Shown here: in pieces, positions 22,064 to 30,849 of the stretch
Position numbering within the stretch: position 1 is the first letter of the stretch
Layout of the letters: every line of letters starts with the position of its first letter
Origin: JAKLKS01 sp964370855
GTDB taxonomy: Bacteria > Planctomycetota > JAJSAM01 > JAKLKS01
Direction of reading: 5' to 3'
NCBI GenBank assembly: GCA_964370855.1
Contig: CAYJMF010000050.1
Location: 1-34,315, forward strand
Length of the DNA: 34,315 nt
Position numbers and translations under genes: made by a program
Notes under the pieces: model-generated
Database searches by the model: none
What the model was told of the DNA's origin: nothing
The model's input: only the letters and a program-made list of their open reading frames with translations

Positions 22064-23416
22064 AGGGCCGCCGCTCCCGATCCGACGGCCTGCTGGCGCT
22101 GGGGATCCTCGTGGCCCTCGTCGCGGGGGTGATCGTCGTGGGGGCCTTCGGCACCCGCGGCGCCGACCCCTTCGAGGTGCGGCGCTCGACCTTCCTCGGC
22201 ACCCCCTACGGAACCCGCGCCCTCCACGACCTCCTCCGGGAGCTCGGCTACGACGTGCGGCGCCACCGCGGGAGCCTCCGGTTCGTCCCCCCCGAGGCGG
22301 GGACCCTCTGCGTCCTCTCCGCCCCGGTCCCCGTCGGGCAGGACGAGATCCGCGGGATCGTCTCCTGGGTGGAATCGGGGGGGACCCTCGTCCTCGGGCT
22401 CGGCGGCGGCACCCTCGTCCCCGTGGCGACCCTCGCCAACCGCGGGGCCCCCTCGGCGGCCCTCGCCGAGGCGCTCGGCGTCCACGTCCAGCGGACACCG
22501 CGGACGGAGATGGGGATCCTTCCCGGGGGGATGCTCGCCGCAGCCGGCACCGTGGAGCGCGTCCGCTTCCACGGCGGGCGGGTCCTCGACGGCCCCTTCA
22601 CCCTCTCCCCCGGCTACCGCTCCCTGGTGCGCGGGCCCCACGGGGACCTCGTCGCCGAGGCGCCCCGCGGGAGGGGCCGGGTCGTGGCCTTCGCCGACGA
22701 CACGGCGCTGACGAACCGCTACCTGCGGGACCCGTGGAACGCGCAGATGGCGGTCCTCCTCCTCGCCCACGACGGGAAGGAGGGCCCCATCCTCTTCGAC
22801 GAGCGCCACCAGGGCTACGGCGAGGACCGGGAATCCCTGGAGCGGCTGGCCGGCGCCCTCTCCGAGACGGGGCTCGGCCTCGTGCTGGCGCAGGCGGCCC
22901 TCGCGGCGCTGCTCCTGCTCTGGGCCGCCGGGCGGAGGTTCGGGGCGCCGCTGCCGCCGCCGCGCCTCCACCGCCGCGCCGCCGTGGAATCGGCGGGCGC
23001 CCTCGGGCGCGCCTACCGGGACGCCGGCGCCGCGGGGCTCGCGGCGGAGACGCTGGCGGCGGGGGCGCGGCGGCGCGCTGCACCACGGGTCGGGCTCCCC
23101 CCGACGCTTCCGCCGGAGGAGTTCGGGGCCCGCCTGCGGGCCTCGCGGACGCCGGGGGCCGCGGGCCCCCCGCCCCCCCCCGGCGGGGGGGGCCGCGGGG
23201 GGGGGGGGGGGGGGGGGGGGGGGGGCGGCGGGGGGGGGGGGGGGCCGCCTGCGGGCCGCGCGGACGCGGGGGGCCGCGGCCCTCGCGGCCGCCCTCGACG
23301 GGATCGCCGCGGCGGGCCGGGGCGGGAAGCGGGCGGGGGACGCGCTGGCGGGGGCGGCCCGGGCGCTGGACGGGGCCATGGAACGGCTGGGCCGCACGGA
23401 CAGGGAGGGGACATGA
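22060..23416 (+). pseudogene. DUF4350 membrane protein, frameshifted by a poly-G insert (probably an assembly error)
   Basis: Starts GTG 22060. One N-terminal helix (LLALGILVALVAGVIVVGAF), then the DUF4350 domain: FLGTPYGTRALHDLLRELGY, EIRGIVSWVESGGTLVLGLG, GRVVAFADDTALTNRYLRDP, then a second membrane helix (LVLAQAALAALLLLWAAG). The reading frame then runs into 115 nt (23131-23245) of degraded duplicate plus G29 and G15 runs and continues in a wrong frame into the MoxR gene. Removing exactly those 115 nt gives a 413-residue protein ending ARALDGAMERLGRTDREGT, whose TGA (23414-23416) overlaps the MoxR ATG. The native gene is therefore probably intact. The domain resembles a periplasmic GATase-like fold; its activity is unknown. 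Confidence 0.7.
23131..23245. other. Poly-G/duplicated segment, probable sequencing or assembly artefact
   Basis: From 23131 the sequence CGCCTGCGGGCC is repeated at 23246 with increasing mismatches. It then degrades into C-runs, 29 consecutive G (23197-23225) and 15 consecutive G (23230-23244). This matches the tail of short reads in two-colour chemistry, where no signal is called G. The 115-nt length breaks the reading frame, and deletion restores it exactly. Confidence 0.75.
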
Positions 23417-24405
23417 ATCCATCGGAAGCCGGGGCGCTCGCGGAGAGCGTCCTCGCCGAACTGCGCAAGGTCGTGCTCGGGCAGGAGCGCGTGCTCCGGG
23501 AGACGCTGGCCTGCTTCCTCGCCGGGGGCCACGTCCTGCTGGAGGGCGTGCCGGGGACGGCCAAGACGCTGCTCGTCCGCTCCATCGGCCGGGCCGTGGA
23601 CGCGCGCTTCTCCCGCGTCCAGTTCACCCCGGACCTGATGCCCGCCGACGTGACCGGCGTGAACATGTTCCACCAGGACGAGCACGCCTTCCGGTTCCAC
23701 CCGGGTCCCGTGTTCACGGACCTCATGCTCGCCGACGAGATCAACCGCGCCCCGGCCAAGACCCAGTCGGCCCTTCTGGAGGCGATGCAGGAGCGCCGCG
23801 TGACCGTGGACGGGAAGGAGCACCCGCTCCCGCCGCTGTTCACCACCTTCGCCACGCAGAACCCCGTGGAGTACGAGGGCACCTACCCGCTCCCCGAGGC
23901 GGAGCTCGACCGGTTCCTCGCCAAGGTCATCGTCGGCTATCCCTCGGAGACGGAGGAGACGGGCATCCTCGACCGCTACGCCGGCGGCTTCGACGCCGAG
24001 CGGGAGGAGACCTTCGGCATCCGGCCCGTGGTGGACCCGGCGAAGGTGCTGGAGATGCGGGAGGCCGTTCGCGCGGTCCACGTGGAGCCCGGGGTCCGCT
24101 CCTACATCGTCTCCATCGTGCGGGCGACGCGGGAGCCCGGCGCCCTCTCCCTCGGCGCCTCGCCGCGGGCGTCCGTGGCCCTCTTCCGCATGGCCCGCGC
24201 CGGGGCGGCGCTGCGCGGCCGGGACTTCGCGACGCCGGACGACGTGAAGGACCTCGCCCCGGCGGTGCTCCGCCACCGAGTCGCCCTCACGCCGGAGGCG
24301 GAGATCGAGGGGGACACGCCGGACGCCGCGGTGCGGCGCATCCTCGACCGCGTGGAGGTCCCCGAGGGGGCGGCGGGCACGGCCCGGGAGCGGGGACAGC
24401 GTTGA
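23413..24405 (+). CDS. MoxR-family AAA+ ATPase
   Basis: 330 residues. Walker A is LLEGVPGTAKTLLVRS (about residues 42-57), followed by the family's RVQFTPDLMPADVTG. Walker B is LMLADEINRAPAKTQSALLE, and the sensor region is FTTFATQNPVEYEGTYPLPE then AELDRFLAKV. The C-terminal lid has GASPRASVALFRMARAGAAL and DFATPDDVKDLAPAVLRHR. MoxR ATPases act as chaperones that remodel partners carrying VWA-like domains, and the DUF58 protein encoded next is the standard partner. ATG 23413 lies in an ATGA overlap with the repaired DUF4350 frame. The stop overlaps the next start as TTGA. It is complete and catalytically intact. Confidence 0.93.
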   Translation: MNPSEAGALAESVLAELRKVVLGQERVLRETLACFLAGGHVLLEGVPGTAKTLLVRSIGRAVDARFSRVQFTPDLMPADVTGVNMFHQDEHAFRFHPGPVFTDLMLADEINRAPAKTQSALLEAMQERRVTVDGKEHPLPPLFTTFATQNPVEYEGTYPLPEAELDRFLAKVIVGYPSETEETGILDRYAGGFDAEREETFGIRPVVDPAKVLEMREAVRAVHVEPGVRSYIVSIVRATREPGALSLGASPRASVALFRMARAGAALRGRDFATPDDVKDLAPAVLRHRVALTPEAEIEGDTPDAAVRRILDRVEVPEGAAGTARERGQR

Positions 24406-25772
24406 CGGAGGCCCCCGCCCGACCGGCGGTGCGGCTGCGCGGCGGCCCCGCGAGCTTCGTCCCCACGAGGAGGCTCGCGCTGCTCCTCCTCCTGCCGCTC
24501 CCCGTGATCCTGCTCGGCGGGGGCTCGGCGGCGTCGGCGGGGGCGGCGGCGGCCGTGGACCTCGTCCTCCTCGCCCTGGCCGCCGTGGAGGCGCTCCGCC
24601 TGCCGGGTCCGCGGTCGCTCTCCGTGGAGCGGGCGCCGCGGCCCGTGCTCTCCCTCGGCTCCCGCGCGGCGCTGGAGACGGCGGTGCGGCTTCCCTCCGC
24701 CGCCGCCGACGGCGCGACGGTGGCCGTCCACGAGGACCTCCCCGCGGAGATCCGCCCCGCCTCGCGCCCCCTTCCGGCCCGCGTCGAGCCCGGGGAGTCG
24801 GCGTCCTTCCGGACGGAGGTCGTGGCGCTCCGCCGCGGGCGCTTCCCCCTCGGCGCCGTCCACCTCCGCCTCTCCGGGAGCCTCGGCCTCGCGCTCCGCC
24901 AGTACGCGCTGGAGGAGCCTGGGGAGGTCCGCGTCCTCCCCAACCTCGCCGGCGTCACGCAGTACCGCCTGCTGGCGCTGCGCGGGAGGCTCCGGGAGGC
25001 GGGCCTGCGGAACCTGCGCCTGCGCGGCGCGGGCACCGCCTTCGAGAGCCTGCGCGAGCACCTTCCCGGGGAGGACCTCCGGCGCGTGGACTGGAAGGCG
25101 ACGGCGCGGCGCGGCCACCTCATCGCGCGCAACTACCAGGTCGAGCGGAGCCAGTCCGTGGTGCTGATCGTGGACGCGGGGCGCCTCATGACGTCGGAGG
25201 TCGAGGGAGGCTTCCCCCGCCTCGAGCACGCGCTCAACGCCGCCCTCGTGCTGGCCCACGTCGCCGCATCCCGCGAGGACCGCGTGGGGGCGCTGGTCTT
25301 CGCCGACCGCATCCAGGGCTTCACCCCGGCGGCCCGCGGGCGGGGCGCCCTCGAGCGGGTCACCGGGGTCCTCGCCGACGCCGAGGGGAGGCTCGTGGAG
25401 CCCGACGTCGAGGCCGCCTTCCGCCACCTCGCCGCCCGGGGCCGCAAGCGGAGCCTGCTGGTCCTCTTCACGGAGATCGTGGACCCGGAGACCTCCGCCG
25501 CCGTCCTCGCCCACGCGGCCCGCGCCTCGGGCCGCCACGTGGCCCTCGTGGTGACGCTCCGCGACCGCACCCTCGAGCGGGCGGCCGCCGGGAAGGACGG
25601 CGACGGCGACCCCTGGCGGCGGGCCGCCGCGGAGGAGCTCCTCCACGCCCGGGACCAGGCCCTGGCCATGCTGCGCCGGCGCGGCGTCTCCGTCCTCGAC
25701 GCCGACCCGGCGGGGCTCACCGCGGCGGTGATCGACCGGTACCTGGAACTGAAGACGAGGATGCTGATCTAG
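24402..25772 (+). CDS. DUF58 protein with degenerate VWA domain
   Basis: 456 residues from TTG 24402 (TTGA overlap with moxR). Two N-terminal hydrophobic helices (LALLLLLPLPVILLGGG, AAAAVDLVLLALAAVEAL) are followed by a beta domain ending in RRGRFPLGAVHLRL. The DUF58 signature comes next: ESLREHLPGEDLRRVDWKAT, then RNYQVERSQSVVLIVDAGRL. The metal-ion-dependent adhesion site that would read DxSxS is DAGRL here, so metal binding is probably lost. The rest (HVALVVTLRDRTLERAAAG, AMLRRRGVSVLDADPAGL) completes a VWA-like fold. It is expected to be the MoxR substrate or partner at the membrane. The last 56 bp overlap the end of the convergent SpoIIM-like gene. Confidence 0.88.
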   Translation: MTEAPARPAVRLRGGPASFVPTRRLALLLLLPLPVILLGGGSAASAGAAAAVDLVLLALAAVEALRLPGPRSLSVERAPRPVLSLGSRAALETAVRLPSAAADGATVAVHEDLPAEIRPASRPLPARVEPGESASFRTEVVALRRGRFPLGAVHLRLSGSLGLALRQYALEEPGEVRVLPNLAGVTQYRLLALRGRLREAGLRNLRLRGAGTAFESLREHLPGEDLRRVDWKATARRGHLIARNYQVERSQSVVLIVDAGRLMTSEVEGGFPRLEHALNAALVLAHVAASREDRVGALVFADRIQGFTPAARGRGALERVTGVLADAEGRLVEPDVEAAFRHLAARGRKRSLLVLFTEIVDPETSAAVLAHAARASGRHVALVVTLRDRTLERAAAGKDGDGDPWRRAAAEELLHARDQALAMLRRRGVSVLDADPAGLTAAVIDRYLELKTRMLI

Positions 25773-26796
25773 CCGCCCCGAACACCGGCATCTCCTCCTC
25801 CGCCTCTCCCCCGCGATCACCGCGTCCGCCGAGGAGGATCCAGGCGAGCACGATCCCTCCGGCGCAGAGCCCCGTCGCCGCCTTCAGCCAGGGCGGGAGG
25901 CCGGAGGGCGAGACGAAGGCCTCGAGGAGCGCCGCCGCCAGCAGAAGCACCGTGGTCCCCCCGAGGAGGCGGCCCGCGTCCACGGCCTCGTGGACGAGGG
26001 CGTCCCGCCGGGTCCGGGCGCCGGGCCGGATCAGGGCCCCGCCGAGGCGCAGGCCCGCGGCGCCGGCGATGAGGAAGGCGGGGATCTCCACGGGGCCGTG
26101 GGCCGCGACGAAGGTCCAGAAGACCCCGGCCACCCCCTCCCCCGCGAAGACCGCCGCCACGGCGCCGAAGAGGACGCCGTTGAGGAGCAGGAGGAGGGCG
26201 GTGCCGACGCCGGCCGTGATCCCGAAGGCGAAGACGACGAAGGTGGCCTGGACGTTGTTCGCCACCAGCGTCGAGGACCAGAGCGGGGTGAAGGCCGGGT
26301 CCATGCGGACGTAGACCGCCTCCCCCCCCTGGGCCCGCTCCGCCACGGCGGCCTCGGCGCGGTCGAGGTACTGCTGCGGGCAGAGGTCGCGGGCGAGGTC
26401 GGGGCGGACGAGGGAGACGGCGTAGGAGAGGAGGACCCCGAGCACCCACACGGCGGCCGCCGCCGCCAGCGGCGCCGCGGAGCGGCGGACGAGGGCGGGG
26501 AAGCCGTGGAGGAGGAACGTCCCGAGCCCGGAGCCGCCCCCCTCCTCCCCGCCGGAGCGGTAGAGCGCGTTGTGGCCGCCGGCCACGAGCCGCTCGAGGT
26601 ACTGCTCCACGTCGGGGTCGGCGCCGGCCGTGCGCAGGCGCGCGAGGTCCGCCGCCGCCTCGCGGTAGAGGCGGGCGAACTCCCGCACCTCGAGGGGCTC
26701 GAGGGCGGCGACGGAGCGGGCCTGCACGCGCTCGAGCAGCGCGCCGAGGCGCGCCCAGCGGTCCCGGCGGAGGGCGACGATGCGCTCGGCGTTCAC
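25717..26796 (-). CDS. SpoIIM-like (DUF95) membrane protein
   Basis: 359 residues from GTG 26796, which overlaps the RDD stop as GTGA. A soluble N-terminal helical part (about 1-95: RVQARSVAALEPLEVREFAR, YREAAADLARLRT) is followed by about six membrane helices, e.g. AAAAAVWVLGVLLSYAVSL, TFVVFAFGITAGVGTALLLL, VFWTFVAAHGPVEIPAFLIA and TTVLLLAAALLEAFV. The NNVQATFVVFAFGI and AHGPVEIPAFLIAG motifs are those of the stage II sporulation protein M family. Outside spore formers, members occur beside RDD, MoxR and DUF58 genes, as here, so no sporulation role is implied. Its C-terminal tail is encoded antisense to the DUF58 end. Confidence 0.87.
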   Translation of the reverse strand: MNAERIVALRRDRWARLGALLERVQARSVAALEPLEVREFARLYREAAADLARLRTAGADPDVEQYLERLVAGGHNALYRSGGEEGGGSGLGTFLLHGFPALVRRSAAPLAAAAAVWVLGVLLSYAVSLVRPDLARDLCPQQYLDRAEAAVAERAQGGEAVYVRMDPAFTPLWSSTLVANNVQATFVVFAFGITAGVGTALLLLLNGVLFGAVAAVFAGEGVAGVFWTFVAAHGPVEIPAFLIAGAAGLRLGGALIRPGARTRRDALVHEAVDAGRLLGGTTVLLLAAALLEAFVSPSGLPPWLKAATGLCAGGIVLAWILLGGRGDRGGEAEEEMPVFGAARSASSSSVPGTGRSPPR

Positions 26797-27527
26797 GGCG
26801 CGCCCCCGGCGACGGTCTCGAGGAAGGCCTCCGCGTCGGGACCCGGGTCCACGCCGAGCGCCCCGGCGGCCCTCCCCGCCACGAAGGAGGCGAGCCGCGC
26901 GCGGGCCTCGGCGGTGAGCCTCGTCCGCCGGCGGAGGAAGGCGCGCACCATCTCCTCCTCGAGGGGCGGGAGGCGGTCGCGGGCCTCCCGCTCCTCGGGG
27001 GTGAGGGCCCGGGCCGCGGCCACGGCGGCGGGAACGACGGAGCTCCGCTCCCGGACGACGACGGTCCCCGCGGCGAGGTCGCCGAGGCGGCGGCCCTTCG
27101 GGTCGATGAACATGACGACCCCCGCCACGCCGTAGGGGATGGGGAGGAAGTCCACGACCCGCATGAGGTTCCGCACCGCGGCCCGGGGGAGCGTGCAGGG
27201 GTGCCCCCCCTCGCCCACCACCCGGATGCGGAGCCACCGCTTCCCCGGCGACTGCCCGCCGCGGAAGGCCTCGAAGTAGAGGTGGTACCCCCAGACGAAG
27301 AGGAAGAGCGCGAGCAGGAGCATCCCGCTCAGCGCGCTCGCCGCGTAGGAGGCGAAGGAGACGTGCTCGTTCCCCGCCCAGAAGGCGAAGAGGACGACGA
27401 GCACCCCGAATCCCTGCATCGCCGCGTCGATGCAGCCCGCCGCGAAGCGGCTCCCGAGCCCGGCCACCTCCCAGGAGAATTCCACGTGCTCCGGCGTCTC
27501 GACGGTCACGCGCTCGCGGAGGTCCAT
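26793..27527 (-). CDS. RDD-family membrane protein
   Basis: 244 residues. The RDD domain spans about residues 18-155. It opens AGLGSRFAAGCIDAAMQGFG (the R..D.. start), has helices FGVLVVLFAFWAG and LLLALFLFVWGYHLYFEAF, then the conserved GGQSPGKRWLRIRVV and a DPKGRRLGDLAAGTVVVRE ending. A C-terminal basic helical tail (ALTPEEREARDRLPPLEEEM) follows. RDD proteins are of mixed or unknown function, some linked to ion exchange. Here it forms an operon with the DUF3352-like gene (1 bp upstream) and the SpoIIM-like gene (GTGA overlap), within the MoxR/DUF58 locus. Confidence 0.87.
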   Translation of the reverse strand: MDLRERVTVETPEHVEFSWEVAGLGSRFAAGCIDAAMQGFGVLVVLFAFWAGNEHVSFASYAASALSGMLLLALFLFVWGYHLYFEAFRGGQSPGKRWLRIRVVGEGGHPCTLPRAAVRNLMRVVDFLPIPYGVAGVVMFIDPKGRRLGDLAAGTVVVRERSSVVPAAVAAARALTPEEREARDRLPPLEEEMVRAFLRRRTRLTAEARARLASFVAGRAAGALGVDPGPDAEAFLETVAGGAP

Positions 27528-27528
27528 G

Positions 27529-29181
27529 TCAGAGCCACTCGAGGAGGAGGGACCAGATCTCGTACTTCGGGCTGGAGCCGCCGCCGCCCTTCAGGAGGGA
27601 GAGTCGCATCACCCCTCCCGCCGGCCTCCCCGGCGGTGCGGCCGCGGGGTTCCAGAAGATGCCGGGCTCCGCCCCGGATCCCGCTTCCGGATCCAGATCC
27701 GACAGCCCCGTCAGGGCGCGGAGGAGGGGCCCCGGGGCCTTCGAGAGGTCCGCGAGCCGGGCGACCCGGGCGATCCGCCGCGCGGCCTCCGCTTCCCCGT
27801 CCGGCCGTTCGAGCCGCAGGGCCTCCAGCAGGGCCTCGCCGGCGGCGGACGGGGGAACCAGGAGATCCGCCGTGTCGCCCCGGGCCGGTTTCCGCACCGG
27901 AAGCTCCGAACCGGAGTAGAGGGCCCCCTCCGGACCGGGGTAGCGTGCCGCCACCGGGAGGACCTGCAACGGGCGGGATCGGCCGAGAGGAATCGGCGGC
28001 GCCTGCGCAGCCGGCAGATCCCCCAGCGGCACCGGGTCCTCCGCGGTCCCGTGCACGGAGCAGGAGGATCCCGCGTGCCCGGCCACGGGTTGCAGCGTCC
28101 CGCCGGAGGGACAGGCGAGGGCCGGGAACCCGGGGGGAGGCTCCTTCCCCCCCGCGAGGCTCCGCGCGTCGAGCAGCAGCCGCGCCGCCTCGCACCGGAG
28201 CGCCGCCGCCCGCTTCGCGAGGAGCGCCGCGGAATTCGCCCGCGCCAGGAACCCGTCGGGGACCACGAGGAGCGCCCCTCCGCCGGAAGCGGGGAAGGTC
28301 CTCCGCGCCAGCGCGTAGGCCCGCGCGTCGGGCCGGAGGAGCGACGCCGCCTTCCCCTCCCCCGCCGCGAGGATCCGGTCCCGCAGGTCCCGCGTCGTCG
28401 CCCAGACCGCGACTCCCCCCCGCATCCCGAAGAAGGAGCGGATCGATCCGTCGTCGGCGACGGCGTCGAGGCCGTCCACGCGGAGGACGCGGCTCCCCCT
28501 CCCCTCCCAACGCATAGACGACCGTCTATGGAATTCCACCAGCGACGCGTCGTCCACTTCCGCCACGAACGCGACGTCGGCCCCCCAGCGGAGATCGGGG
28601 TCCGCCGAGACCACCGCCACCTGCCGGGTCCCCGTCCGCACGCCGGGGTTCGCCCCCCAGACGGTCGGCAGGAGGAGCCGCTCCACGGCGCGCCGCAGCG
28701 CCTCCCGCCTCCCGCCCGGCGAGTCCTCGCAGAACGCGGGAAGCGCCCGGGGGAGGAACCCCGCCATCCCCCCGACGAGGTCCTCCGCCTCCCGCAACGA
28801 CGGGAAGAACACCGCCGCCGCGTCCGCCGGGACCCAGGCCGCGAGCCGGTCCGAAACGGGAACGCCCGGGGAGTCGATGTCCGCGGGGATACGGGACGGG
28901 GGAGGCGGGAGGATCCGCGGCTCCGCCGCAGGGCCCTTCGCCGCCCCCGTCCCCTCCTCCCCCCGCAGGAGGAGCGCCGCCAGCCCGTCCACGATCTCCC
29001 GCCGCGGACGCGCCGACCAGGAGGAGGCCTCCGCCTCCGCGTCGAAGGAGGGCGCCGCCACCACCGCGGGCCCCGACCGCCCCGCCAGCGCCGCGAGGAA
29101 GGGGTCCCTCTCCGGCTCCCCGCCCCCGGGGAGGAGCGTCAGCGCGGGGAGGAGGAGGGCGGGGAGGGCGCGGGGGATCAC
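27529..29181 (-). CDS. Exported DUF3352-like protein
   Basis: 550 residues from GTG 29181. A signal sequence (ALPALLLPALTLLPGGG) is followed by a low-complexity stretch. A domain starting VPVSDRLAAWVPADAAAVFF then recalls DUF3352 proteins of planctomycete-type bacteria: SLREAEDLVGGMAGFLPRAL, QVAVVSADPDLRWGADVAFV, GVAVWATTRDLRDRILAAGE. A later CPSGGTLQP then CSVHG pair resembles the disulfide end of type II secretion pseudopilins, placed here in an unusual context. It is probably periplasmic and of unknown function. It is the first gene of the leftward operon with RDD and SpoIIM-like genes, with a TAGGAT hexamer 6 nt before its start. Confidence 0.65.
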   Translation of the reverse strand: MIPRALPALLLPALTLLPGGGEPERDPFLAALAGRSGPAVVAAPSFDAEAEASSWSARPRREIVDGLAALLLRGEEGTGAAKGPAAEPRILPPPPSRIPADIDSPGVPVSDRLAAWVPADAAAVFFPSLREAEDLVGGMAGFLPRALPAFCEDSPGGRREALRRAVERLLLPTVWGANPGVRTGTRQVAVVSADPDLRWGADVAFVAEVDDASLVEFHRRSSMRWEGRGSRVLRVDGLDAVADDGSIRSFFGMRGGVAVWATTRDLRDRILAAGEGKAASLLRPDARAYALARRTFPASGGGALLVVPDGFLARANSAALLAKRAAALRCEAARLLLDARSLAGGKEPPPGFPALACPSGGTLQPVAGHAGSSCSVHGTAEDPVPLGDLPAAQAPPIPLGRSRPLQVLPVAARYPGPEGALYSGSELPVRKPARGDTADLLVPPSAAGEALLEALRLERPDGEAEAARRIARVARLADLSKAPGPLLRALTGLSDLDPEAGSGAEPGIFWNPAAAPPGRPAGGVMRLSLLKGGGGSSPKYEIWSLLLEWL

Positions 29182-29187
29182 GCTCCG

Positions 29188-29193
29188 ATCCTA
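29188..29193 (-). promoter_or_regulatory. Probable leaderless -10 of the DUF3352-like/RDD/SpoIIM operon
   Basis: TAGGAT on the minus strand ends 6 nt before GTG 29181. Upstream lies only 28 bp to the end of the cstA gene, so this operon may also be read from cstA. Confidence 0.4.
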
Positions 29194-29209
29194 CCGTCCC
29201 GCATCCCCT

Positions 29210-30841
29210 TCAGGCCGCCGTCGGTGCCGGGCGGAGGAAGGCGCGCACGCACTCGAAGGCGAGCGCCGCCGCCAGCAGCAGGAGGACCGCCGAGATCCCG
29301 CGGAGCAGCGCCGCCGCGCTCCCGTTCCCCACCGTCGCCACCAGGGACCAGCCCGTCGTCCCGAGCAGGAACACCGCCGGCACGACCACGAACCAGGTGC
29401 GCTTCCCCTCGGCCTTCAGCCAGACCGCCACTCCCATGAGCGTGAGCGCCGCCAGGAGCTGGTTGGAGGTCCCGAAGGCGGCCCACACCTTCATGTAGGC
29501 CCCCTCCCCCGTCGCCGCGAGGAACGCCCCCGCCGGCAGCAGCGTCAGCAGCGTCGCCGCGATCCGCCCCCGCGACCCCTTCCACCCGAACAGCTCCTCG
29601 AGGATGTACCGCCCCAGGCGCGTGCAGACGTCCAGCGTGTCGTAGATGAAGGTCGTGAGGGCGAGCAGCCCGAAGGCGAAGCCGAAATCGCGCGGCACCC
29701 CGAGGACCTCCGTGAACCGCGCGATGCCGGAGGCGAAGACCGCGTCCACGCCGACCCCCTTCCCGAGGAGCGGGTCGCCGGGGGCGAGCATCATCACCGT
29801 GGAGAGGGAGATCACCGCGATGAGCCCCTCGAGCAGCATCGCCCCGTAGCCCACCGCGGGGGCGTCGGTCTCCCGGTCGAGCTGGCGGCTCGTCGTCCCG
29901 GAGCAGACGAGCCCGTGGAAGCCGGAGCAGGCCCCGCAGGCGATGGTGACGAAGAGGAAGGGGAGGAGGTCCGCCCCCTGGGGCGACGTCCACGCGACGA
30001 AGGCCGGCTGCAGGACTCCGATGTTCCCGAAGAGAAGCCCGACGACGCCGGAGGCGAGGAACCCGTAGAGGAGGAATCCCCCGAGGAAGCCCCGGGGCTG
30101 CATGAGCACCGGCATCGGGAGCAGCGCCGCGGCGAAGCAGTAGGCGAGCAGGATCCCGTTCCACGCCATGCGCGGGTTCCCGAAGGCGACGGTGTCGGGG
30201 AGCGTGATCGGGATCTCCCGCCCGAACCAGATCACCGCGACGAGGAGGGGAAGCGTGATGGCCGCCGCGGGCAGGAGCCGGAGCTTCCATCGCGTGAAGG
30301 CGACGCCGAGCCCGAGGGCCAGCAGGAGGTACATCGCCGAGGAGGAGGCGACGGCGCCCCCGGACCCCTCCTTCACGAAGGCCGCCGCCGTGAGGTCGGC
30401 GAAGACGATGGTCACGTACACGAGCGCGATCCAGACGAAGGAGAGGTAGATCGCCATGGCCCGCCGCCCGAGGCGCTCGCGGAGGATCTCCCCCACGGAC
30501 AGGCCGCGGTGGCGCACCGAGGCCACCAGCGTCGCGAAGTCGTGGGCCGCCCCGATGAAGACGCACCCGAGGAGGATCCACGCGAGCGCCGGCCCCCACC
30601 CGAACCAGAGCCCGGCGAGGATGGGGCCGCCGATGGGGCCTGCGGCGGAGATGGCGGAGAAGTGCTGCGCGAGGAGGAGCGGCGCCTTCGCGGGGACGTA
30701 GTCCACGCCGTCGGAGAGGGCGTGGGCGGGGGTGGCCCGGTTCCCGTCGAGGGAGAGGAAGCGGGCGATGAAGCGGCCGTAGACGAGGTAGCCCGCGAGG
30801 AGGACGACGAGGGTGCCGAGCCCGATCGGCAGGAGTGTCAT
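29210..30841 (-). CDS. cstA: CstA-family carbon-starvation transporter
   Basis: 543 residues with many membrane helices. Family marks: YLVYGRFIARFLSLD and RATPAHALSDGVDYVPAKAP at the start, the SAISAAGPIGGPILAGLWFG motif, FIGAAHDFATLVASVRHRG, GACSGFHGLVCSGTTSRQLD, and DTLDVCTRLGRYILEELFG. CstA proteins import peptides or pyruvate (proton-coupled) when preferred carbon runs out. This length is that of the shorter CstA/YjiY branch. The promoter is convincing: TTGCCC, 17 nt, TATCCT, then eight C residues and the ATG, so the mRNA is leaderless. Neighbour genes (response regulator upstream, DUF3352-like operon downstream) have no obvious link to nutrient uptake. Confidence 0.92.
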   Translation of the reverse strand: MTLLPIGLGTLVVLLAGYLVYGRFIARFLSLDGNRATPAHALSDGVDYVPAKAPLLLAQHFSAISAAGPIGGPILAGLWFGWGPALAWILLGCVFIGAAHDFATLVASVRHRGLSVGEILRERLGRRAMAIYLSFVWIALVYVTIVFADLTAAAFVKEGSGGAVASSSAMYLLLALGLGVAFTRWKLRLLPAAAITLPLLVAVIWFGREIPITLPDTVAFGNPRMAWNGILLAYCFAAALLPMPVLMQPRGFLGGFLLYGFLASGVVGLLFGNIGVLQPAFVAWTSPQGADLLPFLFVTIACGACSGFHGLVCSGTTSRQLDRETDAPAVGYGAMLLEGLIAVISLSTVMMLAPGDPLLGKGVGVDAVFASGIARFTEVLGVPRDFGFAFGLLALTTFIYDTLDVCTRLGRYILEELFGWKGSRGRIAATLLTLLPAGAFLAATGEGAYMKVWAAFGTSNQLLAALTLMGVAVWLKAEGKRTWFVVVPAVFLLGTTGWSLVATVGNGSAAALLRGISAVLLLLAAALAFECVRAFLRPAPTAA

Positions 30842-30849
30842 GGGGGGGG

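Noticed and set aside
22060..24405. One long reading frame fusing DUF4350 to MoxR through a Gly-rich linker
   Set aside because: The linker is poly-G artefact-like sequence. The DUF4350 end in the other frame stops exactly over the MoxR ATG, so these are two genes.
25717..26796. A sporulation role for the SpoIIM-like gene
   Set aside because: The family is widespread in non-sporulating bacteria beside RDD and MoxR genes, and no other sporulation gene is present.
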